DNA of 64,000 nt from the NCBI RefSeq assembly GCF_010020825.1, contig NZ_JAACJE010000001.1, positions 186,001-250,000 of the forward strand, in the 5' to 3' direction. Shown here one piece after another: positions 26,934-36,050 of the stretch. The notes beneath the pieces were generated by a model that was not told the origin of the DNA, ran no database searches, and saw nothing but the letters and a program-made list of their open reading frames with translations. Every line of letters begins with the position of its first letter. The stretch's first letter is position 1. This DNA is from Acidovorax sp. 210-6. Lineage in GTDB: Bacteria > Pseudomonadota > Gammaproteobacteria > Burkholderiales > Burkholderiaceae_C. Both the position numbers and the translations under genes were made by a program.

Positions 26934-27006
26934 CCCCCCTGAGCGGCTGCGCCGCTTCCCCCCGCTCTCGCAGCGCTGTGCGCTGCGGGCAGGGGGACGA
27001 CGCCAG
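26934..27006. repeat. GC-rich compound hairpin between dapB and exbB
   Basis: CCCCCC, then GCGGC-TGC-GCCGC, then CCCCCC, then CGCAGCG-CTGTG-CGCTGCG, then GGGGG. The two small hairpins nest within an outer C-run/G-run pairing. This resembles an intergenic element I associate with Comamonadaceae genomes. The further ~100 nt to 27110 holds no convincing gene: the 62-codon frame from 26921 starts with GTG and is repeat-derived. Confidence 0.6.
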
Positions 27007-27110
27007 CTCCTGGATGCCGAGTTGCTGGCGGCCCTTGCGCGGGAGCACTGGCGTGGGCCGCGCCAGTTCCATGCGTCGCTGGGTTCGCGTTCGCGGAATG
27101 GATCACTGAC

Positions 27111-27788
27111 ATGGATTGGCTGCACTGGTGGCGCCAGGGCGACGCCGTGACCCAGGCCACGGCGCTGGCGCTGCTGGCCATGTCGGTGGCAAGCTGGGTG
27201 GTCATTGCCTGGAAGGCCCGCTTGCTGCACCGTGGCCGCACCGATGTGGCGCGCTGCCTGGCGGCCTTCTGGCAGGCGCCAGGCATGGACGCTGCCCGTC
27301 GAACGCTGGCCGCGTTCGACCGCGAAGCCCTGGTGCTGCCCTTGGTCGATGCCGCTGGATCCGTAGCCACTGCGCAAAGCGCGGGCACGTTGGCCCAGGC
27401 GGGAAGCCGCAGCCAGCAGCTCACGAGGGTGTTGCGTGATGCGCTGCACATTGTGTTGGCCAAGCTGCAATTTGGCCAGGTGCTGCTGGCCACCGTGGGC
27501 TCTACGGCGCCTTTTGTGGGCTTGCTGGGCACGGTCTGGGGCATCTACCATGCGCTGACCGAAATTGCCGGTGCGGGGCAGATCAGCATCGACCGCGTGG
27601 CCGGGCCGGTGGGAGAGGCCCTGATCATGACCGCCGCAGGCCTGGCCGTGGCGATTCCGGCGGTGCTGGCCTACAACGGCTTCGGCCGTGCCGTGGCCCG
27701 CATCGAGGCCGACCTGGAAGGCTTTGCCCTGGACTTGCGCGAACTGCTGCTGGGTACGGCGGCACAGGCCCCAGCCGAGGACGCCTGA
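27111..27788 (+). CDS. exbB: MotA/TolQ/ExbB proton channel family protein
   Basis: 225 residues with three hydrophobic segments: one near the N-terminus (ALALLAMSVASWVVIAWKA) and two central ones, around GQVLLATVGSTAPFVGLLGT and ALIMTAAGLAVAIPAVLAYN. This is the ExbB/TolQ layout. It pairs with the ExbD-like gene 16 nt downstream to form a proton-driven motor for outer membrane processes. No TonB or TolA gene is next to it, so whether it serves TonB- or Tol-type work is open. Confidence 0.88.
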   Translation: MDWLHWWRQGDAVTQATALALLAMSVASWVVIAWKARLLHRGRTDVARCLAAFWQAPGMDAARRTLAAFDREALVLPLVDAAGSVATAQSAGTLAQAGSRSQQLTRVLRDALHIVLAKLQFGQVLLATVGSTAPFVGLLGTVWGIYHALTEIAGAGQISIDRVAGPVGEALIMTAAGLAVAIPAVLAYNGFGRAVARIEADLEGFALDLRELLLGTAAQAPAEDA

Positions 27789-27804
27789 GAAGGCGGGGTG
27801 CACC

Positions 27805-28251
27805 ATGGCATTTGGCCGCCTTGAACGCACCCGTGGGGCCGAACCCATGAGCGACATCAACATGACGCCCCTGGTCGATGTGATGCTGGTGCTGGTGGTC
27901 ATCTTCATCCTGACCGCGCCTTTGCTGGCCAGCGCCATCCGGCTCGATCTGCCACGCGCCGAGGGTACGGCGCCCGCTGCAGCGCCGCGTGCGCTCACCC
28001 TGGTGCTGGACCGCCAGGGCCAGTTGTTCGTGGACGACCAACCTGTGCCGTCGGCGGCTGCGTTGGCCCGCCGCCTGGGCGAGGTGGCGCAGGCGGCCCC
28101 CGACACCGAACTGCAGTTGCGTGCCGACGCTGCTGTGCCCTATGGCCGGGTGGTGGAGGTCATGGGCGCGGCACATGCTGCCGGGCTGCAGCGCATCGGT
28201 TTTGTAGCCGACCCGGCGGCTGCGCCCGCGCCCTCGGCGCCTGCACGCTGA
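27805..28251 (+). CDS. exbD: ExbD/TolR family biopolymer transport protein
   Basis: 148 residues. A short cytoplasmic start ending [20 protein letters not shown] carries the conserved membrane Asp (in PLVDVML) that carries protons. A periplasmic domain with the TolR/ExbD pattern [19 protein letters not shown] follows. Its end is an Ala/Pro tail. It begins 16 nt after exbB and forms one operon with it. Confidence 0.9.
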   Translation: MAFGRLERTRGAEPMSDINMTPLVDVMLVLVVIFILTAPLLASAIRLDLPRAEGTAPAAAPRALTLVLDRQGQLFVDDQPVPSAAALARRLGEVAQAAPDTELQLRADAAVPYGRVVEVMGAAHAAGLQRIGFVADPAAAPAPSAPAR

Positions 28252-28325
28252 GACGTCTTTCTCCAGCGCCTAAAATCCGGGCAGGGCCGCAGGCTGCGGT
28301 CATTCATCATCTGTTGCAGGCATCC

Positions 28326-31019
28326 ATGCAAGACAAATACCAACACACCGAGGTCGAGCGCGCCGCGCAGGCCCATTGGACGGCCAACGACGCCTACCGC
28401 GTGACCGAGGACGCGGGTAAGAAGAAGTTCTATGCCTGCTCCATGCTGCCCTACCCCAGCGGCAAGCTGCACATGGGCCATGTGCGCAACTACACCATCA
28501 ACGACATGCTCACGCGCCAGCTGCGCATGAGCGGCTACAACGTGCTCATGCCCATGGGCTGGGACGCCTTCGGCCTGCCGGCCGAGAACGCTGCGCTGAA
28601 GAATGGCGTGCCACCCGCGAAGTGGACCTACGAAAACATCGCCTACATGAAGAAGCAGATGCAGGCGATGGGGCTGGCCATCGACTGGAGCCGCGAGGTC
28701 GCCACCTGCGACCCCGACTACTACCACTGGAACCAGTGGCTGTTCCTCAAGATGCTGGAAAAGGGCATCGCCTACCGCAAGACCCAGGTGGTGAACTGGG
28801 ACCCGGTGGACCAGACCGTGCTGGCCAACGAGCAGGTGATCGACGGCAAGGGCTGGCGCACCGGCGCCGTGGTGGAAAAGCGCGAGATCCCCGGCTACTA
28901 CCTGAAGATCTCCGACTACGCCCAGGAGCTGCTGGACCATGTCCAGATCGGCAACGACAAGGCCACGCTGACCGGCTGGCCCGACAAGGTGCGGCTGATG
29001 CAGGAAAACTGGATCGGCAAGAGCGAGGGCGTGCGCTTCGCCTTCACGCACGACATCCGGGGTGAGGACGGCACGCTGATCCAGGACGGGAAGATGTACG
29101 TCTTCACGACCCGTGCCGACACCATCATGGGCGTGACCTTCTGCGCCGTGGCGCCCGAACACCCGCTGGCCCAGCATGCCGCGCGCGGCAACCCGCAGCT
29201 CGCCGCCTTCATCGAGGAATGCAAGAAGGGCGGCACCACCGAGGCCGAACTGGCCCTGAAGGAAAAAGAGGGCATGCGCACGGGCCTGAACGTGACGCAC
29301 CCGCTCACCGGCCTGCCGGTCGAGGTGTGGGTGGGCAACTACGTGCTCATGTCCTATGGCGACGGCGCCGTGATGGGCGTGCCTGCGCACGATGAGCGCG
29401 ACTTCGCCTTCGCGCTGAAGTACGGCATCGAGATCAAGCAGGTGGTGCTGGTCGATGGTGAGACCTTCAACTACCACCAGTGGCAGGACTGGTACGCCGA
29501 CAAGCAGCGCGGCGTGACGGTCAACTCCGACAGCTTCAGCGGCCTGTCCTACGGCGATGCTGTCAACGCCGTGGCCCACGCGCTGAGCGAAAAGGGCCTG
29601 GGTGAGAAGAAGACCACCTGGCGCCTGCGCGACTGGGGCATCTCGCGCCAGCGCTACTGGGGCACGCCCATCCCCATCATCCACTGCGCAGACTGCGGCC
29701 CGCAGCCCGTGCCCGAAAAGGACCTGCCGGTGGTGCTGCCGCAGGATCTGGTGCCCGACGGCTCGGGCAACCCGCTGGTGAAAATCGAGGCCTTCCACGC
29801 CGGCGTGGTCTGCCCCTGCTGCGGCAAGGCCGCGCGCCGCGAGACCGACACCATGGACACCTTCGTGGACAGCTCGTGGTATTTCATGCGCTACTGCGAC
29901 CCGAAGAACAGCGAAAAGATGGTGGCCGGCGGCGCCGACTACTGGATGCCGATGGACCAGTACATCGGCGGCATCGAGCACGCCATCCTGCACCTGCTGT
30001 ACGCGCGCTTCTGGACCAAGGTCATGCGCGACCTGGGGCTGGTCAAGGTCGATGAGCCCTTCACCAAGCTGCTCACGCAGGGCATGGTGCTGAACCACAT
30101 CTACTCGCGCAAGGGCGAGAAGGGCGGCAAGGAGTACTTCTGGCCGCACGACGTGGAGCATGTGCTCGACGAGGGCGGCAAGGTCATCGGCGCCCGGCTG
30201 AAGAACGCCGTCGGCGACTTGCCCGTGGGCACGGCCATTGACTACGAGGGCGTGGGCACCATGTCCAAGTCCAAGAACAACGGCGTGGATCCTCAGGACC
30301 TGATCGAGAGGTATGGCGCCGACACCGCGCGCCTCTACACCATGTTCACCGCACCGCCCGAGGCCACGCTGGAGTGGAACGACGCAGCGGTGGAGGGCAG
30401 CTACCGCTTCCTGCGCCGCGTGTGGAACTTTGGCGTCAAGCTGTCTGCTATGGATAGCGTAGCTGCCAACGCAAGTGTGGCGGGCGCTGCAAGCCTGAAT
30501 GATGTGAAGTTCGGCAAGGAGGCCAAGGCCCTGCGGCTGGAGATCCACACCGTGCTCAAGCAGGTGGACTACGACTACCAGCGCATGCAGTACAACACCG
30601 TGGTCTCGGGCGCGATGAAGATGCTCAACGCGCTGGAGGACTTCAAGGCCTGGGACAGCGAGGGCGCCAGCGTCGCGCTGATCGAGGGCTTCGGCATCCT
30701 GCTGCGCTGCCTGTACCCGGCCACACCGCACATCACGCACCAGCTCTGGAGCGAACTGGGCTACGCCGCCCACCTGGGCGATTTGCTCGACGCCCCCTGG
30801 CCGCAGGTGGATGCGGGTGCGCTGGTGCAGGACGAAGTCGAGCTCATGCTCCAGGTCAACGGCAAGCTGCGCGGCTCCATCCATGTGCCCGCGGCAGCCG
30901 ACAAGGCCGAGATCGAGCGCATCGCCCTGGCCAGTGAGGCCTTCGCAGCGCATTCGGGCGGAGCCCAGCCCAAGCGCGTGGTGGTGGTGCCCGGCCGCCT
31001 GGTCAACGTCGTCGTCTGA
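28326..31019 (+). CDS. leuS: Leucyl-tRNA synthetase
   Basis: 897 residues. Class I HIGH motif as HMGH in [14 protein letters not shown] (about residue 48), the editing domain with [12 protein letters not shown], and KMSKS as TMSKS in [15 protein letters not shown] (about 644). An in-frame TTG at 28314 could extend it, but the ATG at 28326 gives [11 protein letters not shown], the family start. TAAAAT at 28271-28276 is a likely -10. A degenerate palindromic repeat (30447-30500) is translated as [15 protein letters not shown] at the start of the C-terminal anticodon domain. lptE follows 1 nt after the stop. Confidence 0.97.
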   Translation: MQDKYQHTEVERAAQAHWTANDAYRVTEDAGKKKFYACSMLPYPSGKLHMGHVRNYTINDMLTRQLRMSGYNVLMPMGWDAFGLPAENAALKNGVPPAKWTYENIAYMKKQMQAMGLAIDWSREVATCDPDYYHWNQWLFLKMLEKGIAYRKTQVVNWDPVDQTVLANEQVIDGKGWRTGAVVEKREIPGYYLKISDYAQELLDHVQIGNDKATLTGWPDKVRLMQENWIGKSEGVRFAFTHDIRGEDGTLIQDGKMYVFTTRADTIMGVTFCAVAPEHPLAQHAARGNPQLAAFIEECKKGGTTEAELALKEKEGMRTGLNVTHPLTGLPVEVWVGNYVLMSYGDGAVMGVPAHDERDFAFALKYGIEIKQVVLVDGETFNYHQWQDWYADKQRGVTVNSDSFSGLSYGDAVNAVAHALSEKGLGEKKTTWRLRDWGISRQRYWGTPIPIIHCADCGPQPVPEKDLPVVLPQDLVPDGSGNPLVKIEAFHAGVVCPCCGKAARRETDTMDTFVDSSWYFMRYCDPKNSEKMVAGGADYWMPMDQYIGGIEHAILHLLYARFWTKVMRDLGLVKVDEPFTKLLTQGMVLNHIYSRKGEKGGKEYFWPHDVEHVLDEGGKVIGARLKNAVGDLPVGTAIDYEGVGTMSKSKNNGVDPQDLIERYGADTARLYTMFTAPPEATLEWNDAAVEGSYRFLRRVWNFGVKLSAMDSVAANASVAGAASLNDVKFGKEAKALRLEIHTVLKQVDYDYQRMQYNTVVSGAMKMLNALEDFKAWDSEGASVALIEGFGILLRCLYPATPHITHQLWSELGYAAHLGDLLDAPWPQVDAGALVQDEVELMLQVNGKLRGSIHVPAAADKAEIERIALASEAFAAHSGGAQPKRVVVVPGRLVNVVV
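30447..30500. repeat. Interspersed palindromic repeat inside leuS (reverse orientation)
   Basis: GCTATGGATAGCGTAGCT followed by degraded GC arms, the same element order as the intergenic copies but the weakest of the four in-gene cases. The frame is kept open. Confidence 0.45.
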
Positions 31020-31020
31020 C

Positions 31021-31521
31021 ATGGACCGGCGTGCCCTGTTGACCTTCGCCACCGCCGCACTGCTGGCGGGCTGTGGCTTTCGCCTGCGCGGTGCGCCGGA
31101 ATTTGCGTTCGACTCGCTGTTCCTCAATGCTCCCGCAGGCTCGCCGCTGGCGCGTGAACTGCAGCGCACGCTCGAAGCCTCGGGTGGGCGCCTGAAAGTG
31201 TTGCGCGAGCCCGCGACCCTGCCCAGCGCGCAGGCCGTGTTCGACCTGCTGGCCGAACAACAGGAGCGCGCCGTGGTCGGCCTCACGACCTCGGGCCAGG
31301 TGCGTGAGTTGCAGTTGCGTCTGCGCGTGCGCATCCGTTTGCGTGGTGCTGATGGCAGCGAGTGGATTCCCGACACCGAGCTGCTGCAGTCCCGCGACAT
31401 CAGCTACAGCGAAACGATTGCGCTGGCCAAGGAGGCCGAAGAGGCGCTGCTCTACCGCAACATGCAGACCGACATCGTGCAGCAGATCGTGCGCCGCCTG
31501 GCCTCGGTCAGATCGCGCTGA
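31021..31521 (+). CDS. lptE: LPS assembly lipoprotein LptE
   Basis: 166 residues. Lipoprotein signal with LLAGC at about residue 18 and the LptE start CGFRLRG. The body has the RELQLRLRVRIRLRG strands and an end YRNMQTDIVQQIVRRL typical of LptE. It plugs the LptD barrel that delivers LPS to the cell surface. Its last 14 nt overlap the end of the diguanylate cyclase gene on the other strand. In related genomes holA follows; here holA is 4.5 kb away. Confidence 0.92.
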   Translation: MDRRALLTFATAALLAGCGFRLRGAPEFAFDSLFLNAPAGSPLARELQRTLEASGGRLKVLREPATLPSAQAVFDLLAEQQERAVVGLTTSGQVRELQLRLRVRIRLRGADGSEWIPDTELLQSRDISYSETIALAKEAEEALLYRNMQTDIVQQIVRRLASVRSR

Positions 31522-32656
31522 ACGCCGCTTCCACGCGGTTGCGCCCGGCCTGCTTGGCACGGTAGAGGGCCGCATCGGCCTCGCGCAGTGTGGCCTCGAA
31601 CTCGCCCACCGAGCCCAGTGCCAGTCCGGCGCTGAGCGTGGCCCCGGGCTGGGGGGCAGTGTCGGCAAATTGCTGGCGTAGCCGTTCCAGCATCTGCCGC
31701 AGGTCGGGGCCGCGGCCCGAGCCCAGTGCTACGACGACAAATTCCTCGCCACCAAGGCGCGCGGCACGGCAGTGCTCCGACCCACAGGCCTGCAGCAGCC
31801 TCGCCAGGTGGCGGATCACCTGGTCCCCTATGCCATGGCCATGCAGGTCGTTGATTTGCTTGAAGTGGTCCAGATCGACCATGCCCAGGACCACGGGTTC
31901 CTCGGCTGACTGCGATGCCACCCAGTGGCGCAGCCCCTGCCGGTTGAGCAGGCCGGTCAGTGGATCGTGCGTGCGCTGTTGCTCCACCAAGGCCAGCAGG
32001 TCGCCCGACAGCACCAGTACCAAACCCACCACGCCACCAATGAGTGACATGCCTGCGGCCAGCACCGACGCAGCATTGACCAGCGTGGGCGTCACGGTGG
32101 TCTCGATCTGGCCCAGTGCCGCTGCCACGCCGCGCAAACCCATGAGCACCGCAAACACCATTCCCAGCAAGGCCATCAGGCGCATGCCAGCACGTAGCTG
32201 TGGGCGGGCTTCGTCCCAAGCTGTGCGGGCCAGCAGCAGGGCCAAAGCAGCGAGCAGCAGAGACAGCAGACCAATGCGCCAGCGCGCATCAGGCATCCAG
32301 ACACCAAACCACAGTGCGATGGCCAGACTCGCCAGGCAGCTTGCCGCCAAGGGGCCTGGCCGTACGGGCAGGCCACGCAGTTGCCGGGTGCCGCCCAGCA
32401 CCAGGGCCACGCCGCTCACCATGCACACCACCGCTAGCACCAGCCCCATCACAGGCAGCAGCCAGCTTTGCAGCATGTTCAGTGCAAAGCCCGCCGAAGC
32501 CAGCAGCAGGCCGAAAGCAGCGGGCTGCATGCCCGGCAGACGGCGGCCCAAGGCCCGGTGGGTGATCAACAGCACCAGTGCCAGTAGTGCAGCCGACAGC
32601 GACAGCGTGATGCCCATGCCCCGGGGGTCGAGAAAAGCCCAGGCGGTGGGCATCAT
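31508..32656 (-). CDS. Membrane-bound diguanylate cyclase (GGDEF domain), no I-site
   Basis: 382 residues. About six hydrophobic segments fill the first ~210 residues, a membrane sensor region of no recognised family. A GGDEF domain follows with an intact GGEEF in RLGGEEFVVVAL, and DHFKQINDLHGHGIGD. It should make cyclic di-GMP. The usual RxxD inhibitory site a few residues before GGEEF is absent (sequence CGSEHCRAARL). The start ATG 32656 overlaps the stop of the next cyclase (ATGA), so the two are translationally coupled. Confidence 0.88.
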   Translation of the reverse strand: MMPTAWAFLDPRGMGITLSLSAALLALVLLITHRALGRRLPGMQPAAFGLLLASAGFALNMLQSWLLPVMGLVLAVVCMVSGVALVLGGTRQLRGLPVRPGPLAASCLASLAIALWFGVWMPDARWRIGLLSLLLAALALLLARTAWDEARPQLRAGMRLMALLGMVFAVLMGLRGVAAALGQIETTVTPTLVNAASVLAAGMSLIGGVVGLVLVLSGDLLALVEQQRTHDPLTGLLNRQGLRHWVASQSAEEPVVLGMVDLDHFKQINDLHGHGIGDQVIRHLARLLQACGSEHCRAARLGGEEFVVVALGSGRGPDLRQMLERLRQQFADTAPQPGATLSAGLALGSVGEFEATLREADAALYRAKQAGRNRVEAAFSAI

Positions 32657-33768
32657 GGTGTGCCCTCCGGTGCTTCGGTGCACTCCACACGGTTGCGGCC
32701 CAGGGTCTTGGCACGGTAGAGCGCACCATCGGCCTGGCTCCACAGCGCTGCAAAGTCAATACCCGGTGTGGCCAGGGCCACCCCCAGGCTGGCAGTGATG
32801 GGCAGGCCTGCACCCTGTGCAGCCAGGCGCTCCAGGTCGCAGCGAAGGCGCTCGGCCACGGCCTGCGCTGCGCTGGGGTGCAAGCCTTGCAGCAGTACAG
32901 CAAATTCTTCACCGCCCATACGCACTGCCAGGTCGCCCTCGCGCAGGTGGCGGCGCAACACTTCACCCACAAAGGCCAGCACCCGGTCCCCGGCGGCATG
33001 GCCATGCTGGTCGTTGACCTCTTTGAAGTGGTCCACGTCCACAGCCACCAGGGCCCACCCGGCCAGAGACAGCGGCAGGCGCGAGGCCAGCGCGTGGCGG
33101 TTGAGCACGCCAGTCAGCGGATCGCGCTCCGCTTCGAGGCGCAGGTCTTCGATCACCAGCAATTGGTGCACCAGCAGCAGCCCGGTCTGAATGGCTACAA
33201 AGGACATGGCGCCCACCAGGTACACCACCATATTGAAAGGCGTGCCCAGCGCGTACACCGGCTGGATCAGGCCCTGCAAGGCCCATACGGCCCGCACCAC
33301 CATCAGCAAGGACAGCAGCAGCGCTGCGATGGCGACGAAGGCCAACCCCACCCCAATACCGCGCTGGCGCAGCGGCCACAGGGCCCGTCCCAGGCCTGCC
33401 ATGAGCCACACCACCACTGCCGTGAATACCACGACCCGGTAGGGAAGGTGGGGGTACCACACCCCCCACCACAACGAGGTGCCCGCGAGGCACAGGGCTG
33501 GGATGGCCCACCACCACCGCTGCGAAGGACGGCCAGCCAGGCGGTGCGTGCCGTCGATCAGCAGGCCCACGCCGACCGCCATCAACGGGTTGCCCACGAC
33601 GAGTGCCCAGTGCGACGCCACCAAGCCCTGCGACACATTCAACAGGGCAGCGGCCGACGCACACACCGAGCCTGCTGCCCACCACCGCAGCGCAGGGGCA
33701 TAACGCGAGCGCGATGCCAGCCAGCCCGCCAAAGCGGCCAGCGTCAGCGAGGCCATGAAGGCCGCCAT
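32653..33768 (-). CDS. Membrane-bound diguanylate cyclase (GGDEF domain), with I-site
   Basis: 371 residues from the ATG at 33768; a TTG at 33840 in the same frame is less likely. About six hydrophobic segments precede a GGDEF domain with DHFKEVNDQHGHAAGD and MGGEEFAVLL. RxxD is present as REGD just before, so product inhibition is expected. It resembles its neighbour (31508-32656) in layout and in the LGRNRVE-type end, so the two likely arose by duplication. Both convert GTP to cyclic di-GMP. The upstream region separates it from arginase by 100 nt. Confidence 0.88.
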   Translation of the reverse strand: MAAFMASLTLAALAGWLASRSRYAPALRWWAAGSVCASAAALLNVSQGLVASHWALVVGNPLMAVGVGLLIDGTHRLAGRPSQRWWWAIPALCLAGTSLWWGVWYPHLPYRVVVFTAVVVWLMAGLGRALWPLRQRGIGVGLAFVAIAALLLSLLMVVRAVWALQGLIQPVYALGTPFNMVVYLVGAMSFVAIQTGLLLVHQLLVIEDLRLEAERDPLTGVLNRHALASRLPLSLAGWALVAVDVDHFKEVNDQHGHAAGDRVLAFVGEVLRRHLREGDLAVRMGGEEFAVLLQGLHPSAAQAVAERLRCDLERLAAQGAGLPITASLGVALATPGIDFAALWSQADGALYRAKTLGRNRVECTEAPEGTP

Positions 33769-33868
33769 GGTGATGGCGCGAGGTTCCGGCAAAACCCGAC
33801 TCCCGTTGCTGGCGATGGTCACCAGTATAGAAGTCGCCAAAGGCTTTGGGTGGCAGAAAATCGAGGCG

Positions 33869-34807
33869 CTACCGCCGCATCAGCGTGCTCTTGCCAAAGA
33901 GCGACTCCACCAGGTCCACGGCCAGCAGGGCCGTCTTGTTGCGAACGTCCAGCGCGGGGTTGAGTTCGACGATGTCGAGCGAGGCCAGGCAGCCGCTGTC
34001 GGCGATCATCTCCATGCACAGCTGCGCCTCGCGGTAGGTCGGCCCGCCGGGCACGGTGGTGCCCACGCCGGGGGCGATGTCGGGGTCGAGGAAGTCCACG
34101 TCGAAGCTCACATGCAGGTGGGTATGCTCGTCCAGGCCGCTGAGTGCCTGCAGCATGGTCTGGCGCATGCCCACCTCGTCGATGAAGCGCATGTCGAACA
34201 CCTCCAGCCCCTGCTCGTGCACGAAGCGTTTTTCGCCTGCGTCCACGCTGCGGATGCCGATCTGGTGGATCTGCTGCGGCCGCAGCGCAGGCGCGCCGCC
34301 GGGCATGCCGGCGAGCTGGGTGAGCGCCTCGGGCCCGAAGCCGCACAGGCAGGCCACGGGCATGCCGTGCACGTTGCCGCTGGGCGTGAGCATGCTGGTG
34401 TTGAAGTCGGCGTGCGCATCGAGCCACAGCACGCGCAGCTGGCGGCCGGTGTCCTGGCAATGGCGCGCCACGGCGCTGATGCTGCCCAGGCCCAGGCTGT
34501 GGTCGCCGCCCAGCAGGATGGGCAGGCGGCCCTGGCGCAGTTCGTCCCGCACGGCGTCGAACACAGCGCGGTTCCATTCCACCACCTGGGGCAGGTGGCG
34601 GTAGCCGTCCACGGGCGGCAGCCAGGGGTTGGCCGGGCCGGCAAGGTTGCCCCGGTCCGCCACCTGCAGGCCCCGGCCTTCGAGCGCCGCCTGCAGCCCG
34701 GCCACGCGCAGGGCCTCGGGGCCCATGGAGGCGCCGCGCGCGCCCGCGCCGATGTCGGTGGGGGCGCCGATCAGGCTGACGGCGGGGGCGGGGCGGTTCG
34801 GGTTCAT
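33869..34807 (-). CDS. rocF: Arginase
   Basis: 312 residues. All manganese-binding motifs are seen: GGDHSLGLG (about residue 100), DAHADFNT (about 129), and SFDVDFLDPDIAPGVGT (about 236), with the conserved histidine of NVHGMP between. It hydrolyses arginine to ornithine and urea. The start overlaps the ornithine cyclodeaminase stop by 4 nt (ATGA), so the two form an operon converting arginine to proline. Confidence 0.95.
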   Translation of the reverse strand: MNPNRPAPAVSLIGAPTDIGAGARGASMGPEALRVAGLQAALEGRGLQVADRGNLAGPANPWLPPVDGYRHLPQVVEWNRAVFDAVRDELRQGRLPILLGGDHSLGLGSISAVARHCQDTGRQLRVLWLDAHADFNTSMLTPSGNVHGMPVACLCGFGPEALTQLAGMPGGAPALRPQQIHQIGIRSVDAGEKRFVHEQGLEVFDMRFIDEVGMRQTMLQALSGLDEHTHLHVSFDVDFLDPDIAPGVGTTVPGGPTYREAQLCMEMIADSGCLASLDIVELNPALDVRNKTALLAVDLVESLFGKSTLMRR

Positions 34808-35883
34808 GCGGTTTGCGGCTCCGGTTGCAGGGCGGTGCGGGCCTGAGGCGCGGGGGTGTGCAGCAGGCCGAACAGGTCCTTGGGGTCGTTCATCTGCGGC
34901 ACCAGGTCGATGGGTGTGCCCAGGTGCGGGTATTGTTGCAGCAGCGCGTGCAGCGTGCGCAGGGCGGAGAAGTCCTCCAGTGCGAAGCCCACGGAGTCGA
35001 ACACCGTCACCTCCTGCGCCGTGCGGCGGCCCGGCGCCTGGCCGGTGAGGATGCGGTGGAACTCGGTCACGGGGAAGTCGGCGGGCATCTGCTGGATCTC
35101 GCCCTCGATGCGCGACTGCGGCTCGAACTCCACCACCACGCGCGCGTCGGCGCGGCGCAGGATGTCGGCGTGCAGTTCGGTCTTGCCGGGGCAGTCGCCG
35201 CCCACGGCGTTGAGGTGCATGCCGGGCTCGATCATCTCCGGTCGCAGAATGGTGGCGTTGCGCTTGTCGGCCGTGGCCGTGGTCACGATGTCGCAGCCGC
35301 GCACCGCCTCTTGCGAGCTCGCGCAGCGCTCAATGTGCAGATCCGGCAGCGCCAGGCGCGCCAGGTTGCGTTCCAGCTTGAGGCTGGCGCCGGGGTCGGT
35401 GTCGAACAGGCGCAGCGCGCGGATGCCCAGCAGGTGGTAGAAGGCCAGCGCCTGGAACTCGCTCTGCGCGCCGTTGCCGATCAGCGCCATGCGGCGGCTG
35501 TCGGGCCGGGCCAGGTGCCGAGCGGCCAGCACCGACATGGCGGCCGTGCGCAGCGCGGTGGTGAGCGTCAGCTCGGACACCAGCAGCGGGTAGCCCGTGT
35601 CCACATCGGCCAGCACGCCGAAGGCGGTGACGGTGAGCAGCCCTTCGGCCGTGTTCTTGGGGTGGCCGTTGACGTACTTGAAGCAGTACAGCCGCCCGTC
35701 GCTGGTGGGCATGAGTTCGATCACGCCCACGGGCGAATGGATGGCGTGCCGCGCCGACTTGTCGAACTGCTCCCAGCGGCGGTAATCGCTGTCCATGGCG
35801 TCCACCAGCTGCTGCAGGAAGCGGGCCAGCCCCACCTGCCGCACCAGTTCGCGCACGCTGTTCACGCCGAGGTAATTCACCAT
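34804..35883 (-). CDS. ocd: Ornithine cyclodeaminase
   Basis: 359 residues. The NAD-binding MALIGNGAQSEFQALAFYHL (about residue 135) and conserved GGDCPGKTELHADIL place it in the ornithine cyclodeaminase/mu-crystallin family. The presence of arginase supports the ornithine-to-proline reaction rather than alanopine- or lysine-type activities. Of two in-frame ATGs (35889, 35883) I chose the second because AAGGAG ends 6 nt before it. Confidence 0.9.
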   Translation of the reverse strand: MVNYLGVNSVRELVRQVGLARFLQQLVDAMDSDYRRWEQFDKSARHAIHSPVGVIELMPTSDGRLYCFKYVNGHPKNTAEGLLTVTAFGVLADVDTGYPLLVSELTLTTALRTAAMSVLAARHLARPDSRRMALIGNGAQSEFQALAFYHLLGIRALRLFDTDPGASLKLERNLARLALPDLHIERCASSQEAVRGCDIVTTATADKRNATILRPEMIEPGMHLNAVGGDCPGKTELHADILRRADARVVVEFEPQSRIEGEIQQMPADFPVTEFHRILTGQAPGRRTAQEVTVFDSVGFALEDFSALRTLHALLQQYPHLGTPIDLVPQMNDPKDLFGLLHTPAPQARTALQPEPQTA

Positions 35884-36050
35884 GACCATCTCCTTGACTT
35901 GTGTTCTGGGAGGAATTCTCCGCAGGGGCACGGCCAAAGAAAAGTGAGAAACCTGCGCAGTTAATGCAGCTTGCAGAGCAAATCGCCAATTAAAAATGGC
36001 GGTATGTCTAATTTCTGGGTCTGGATGGGCGCGGCGATACACTGCCGGGC

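Noticed and set aside
26921-27109. 62-codon frame after dapB
   Set aside because: It starts with GTG overlapping the dapB stop, spans the GC-rich hairpin element, and has no homology-like pattern.
33769-33840. TTG start extending the second diguanylate cyclase
   Set aside because: The ATG at 33768 starts directly before the first membrane helix; the extension lacks a ribosome-binding site and family match.
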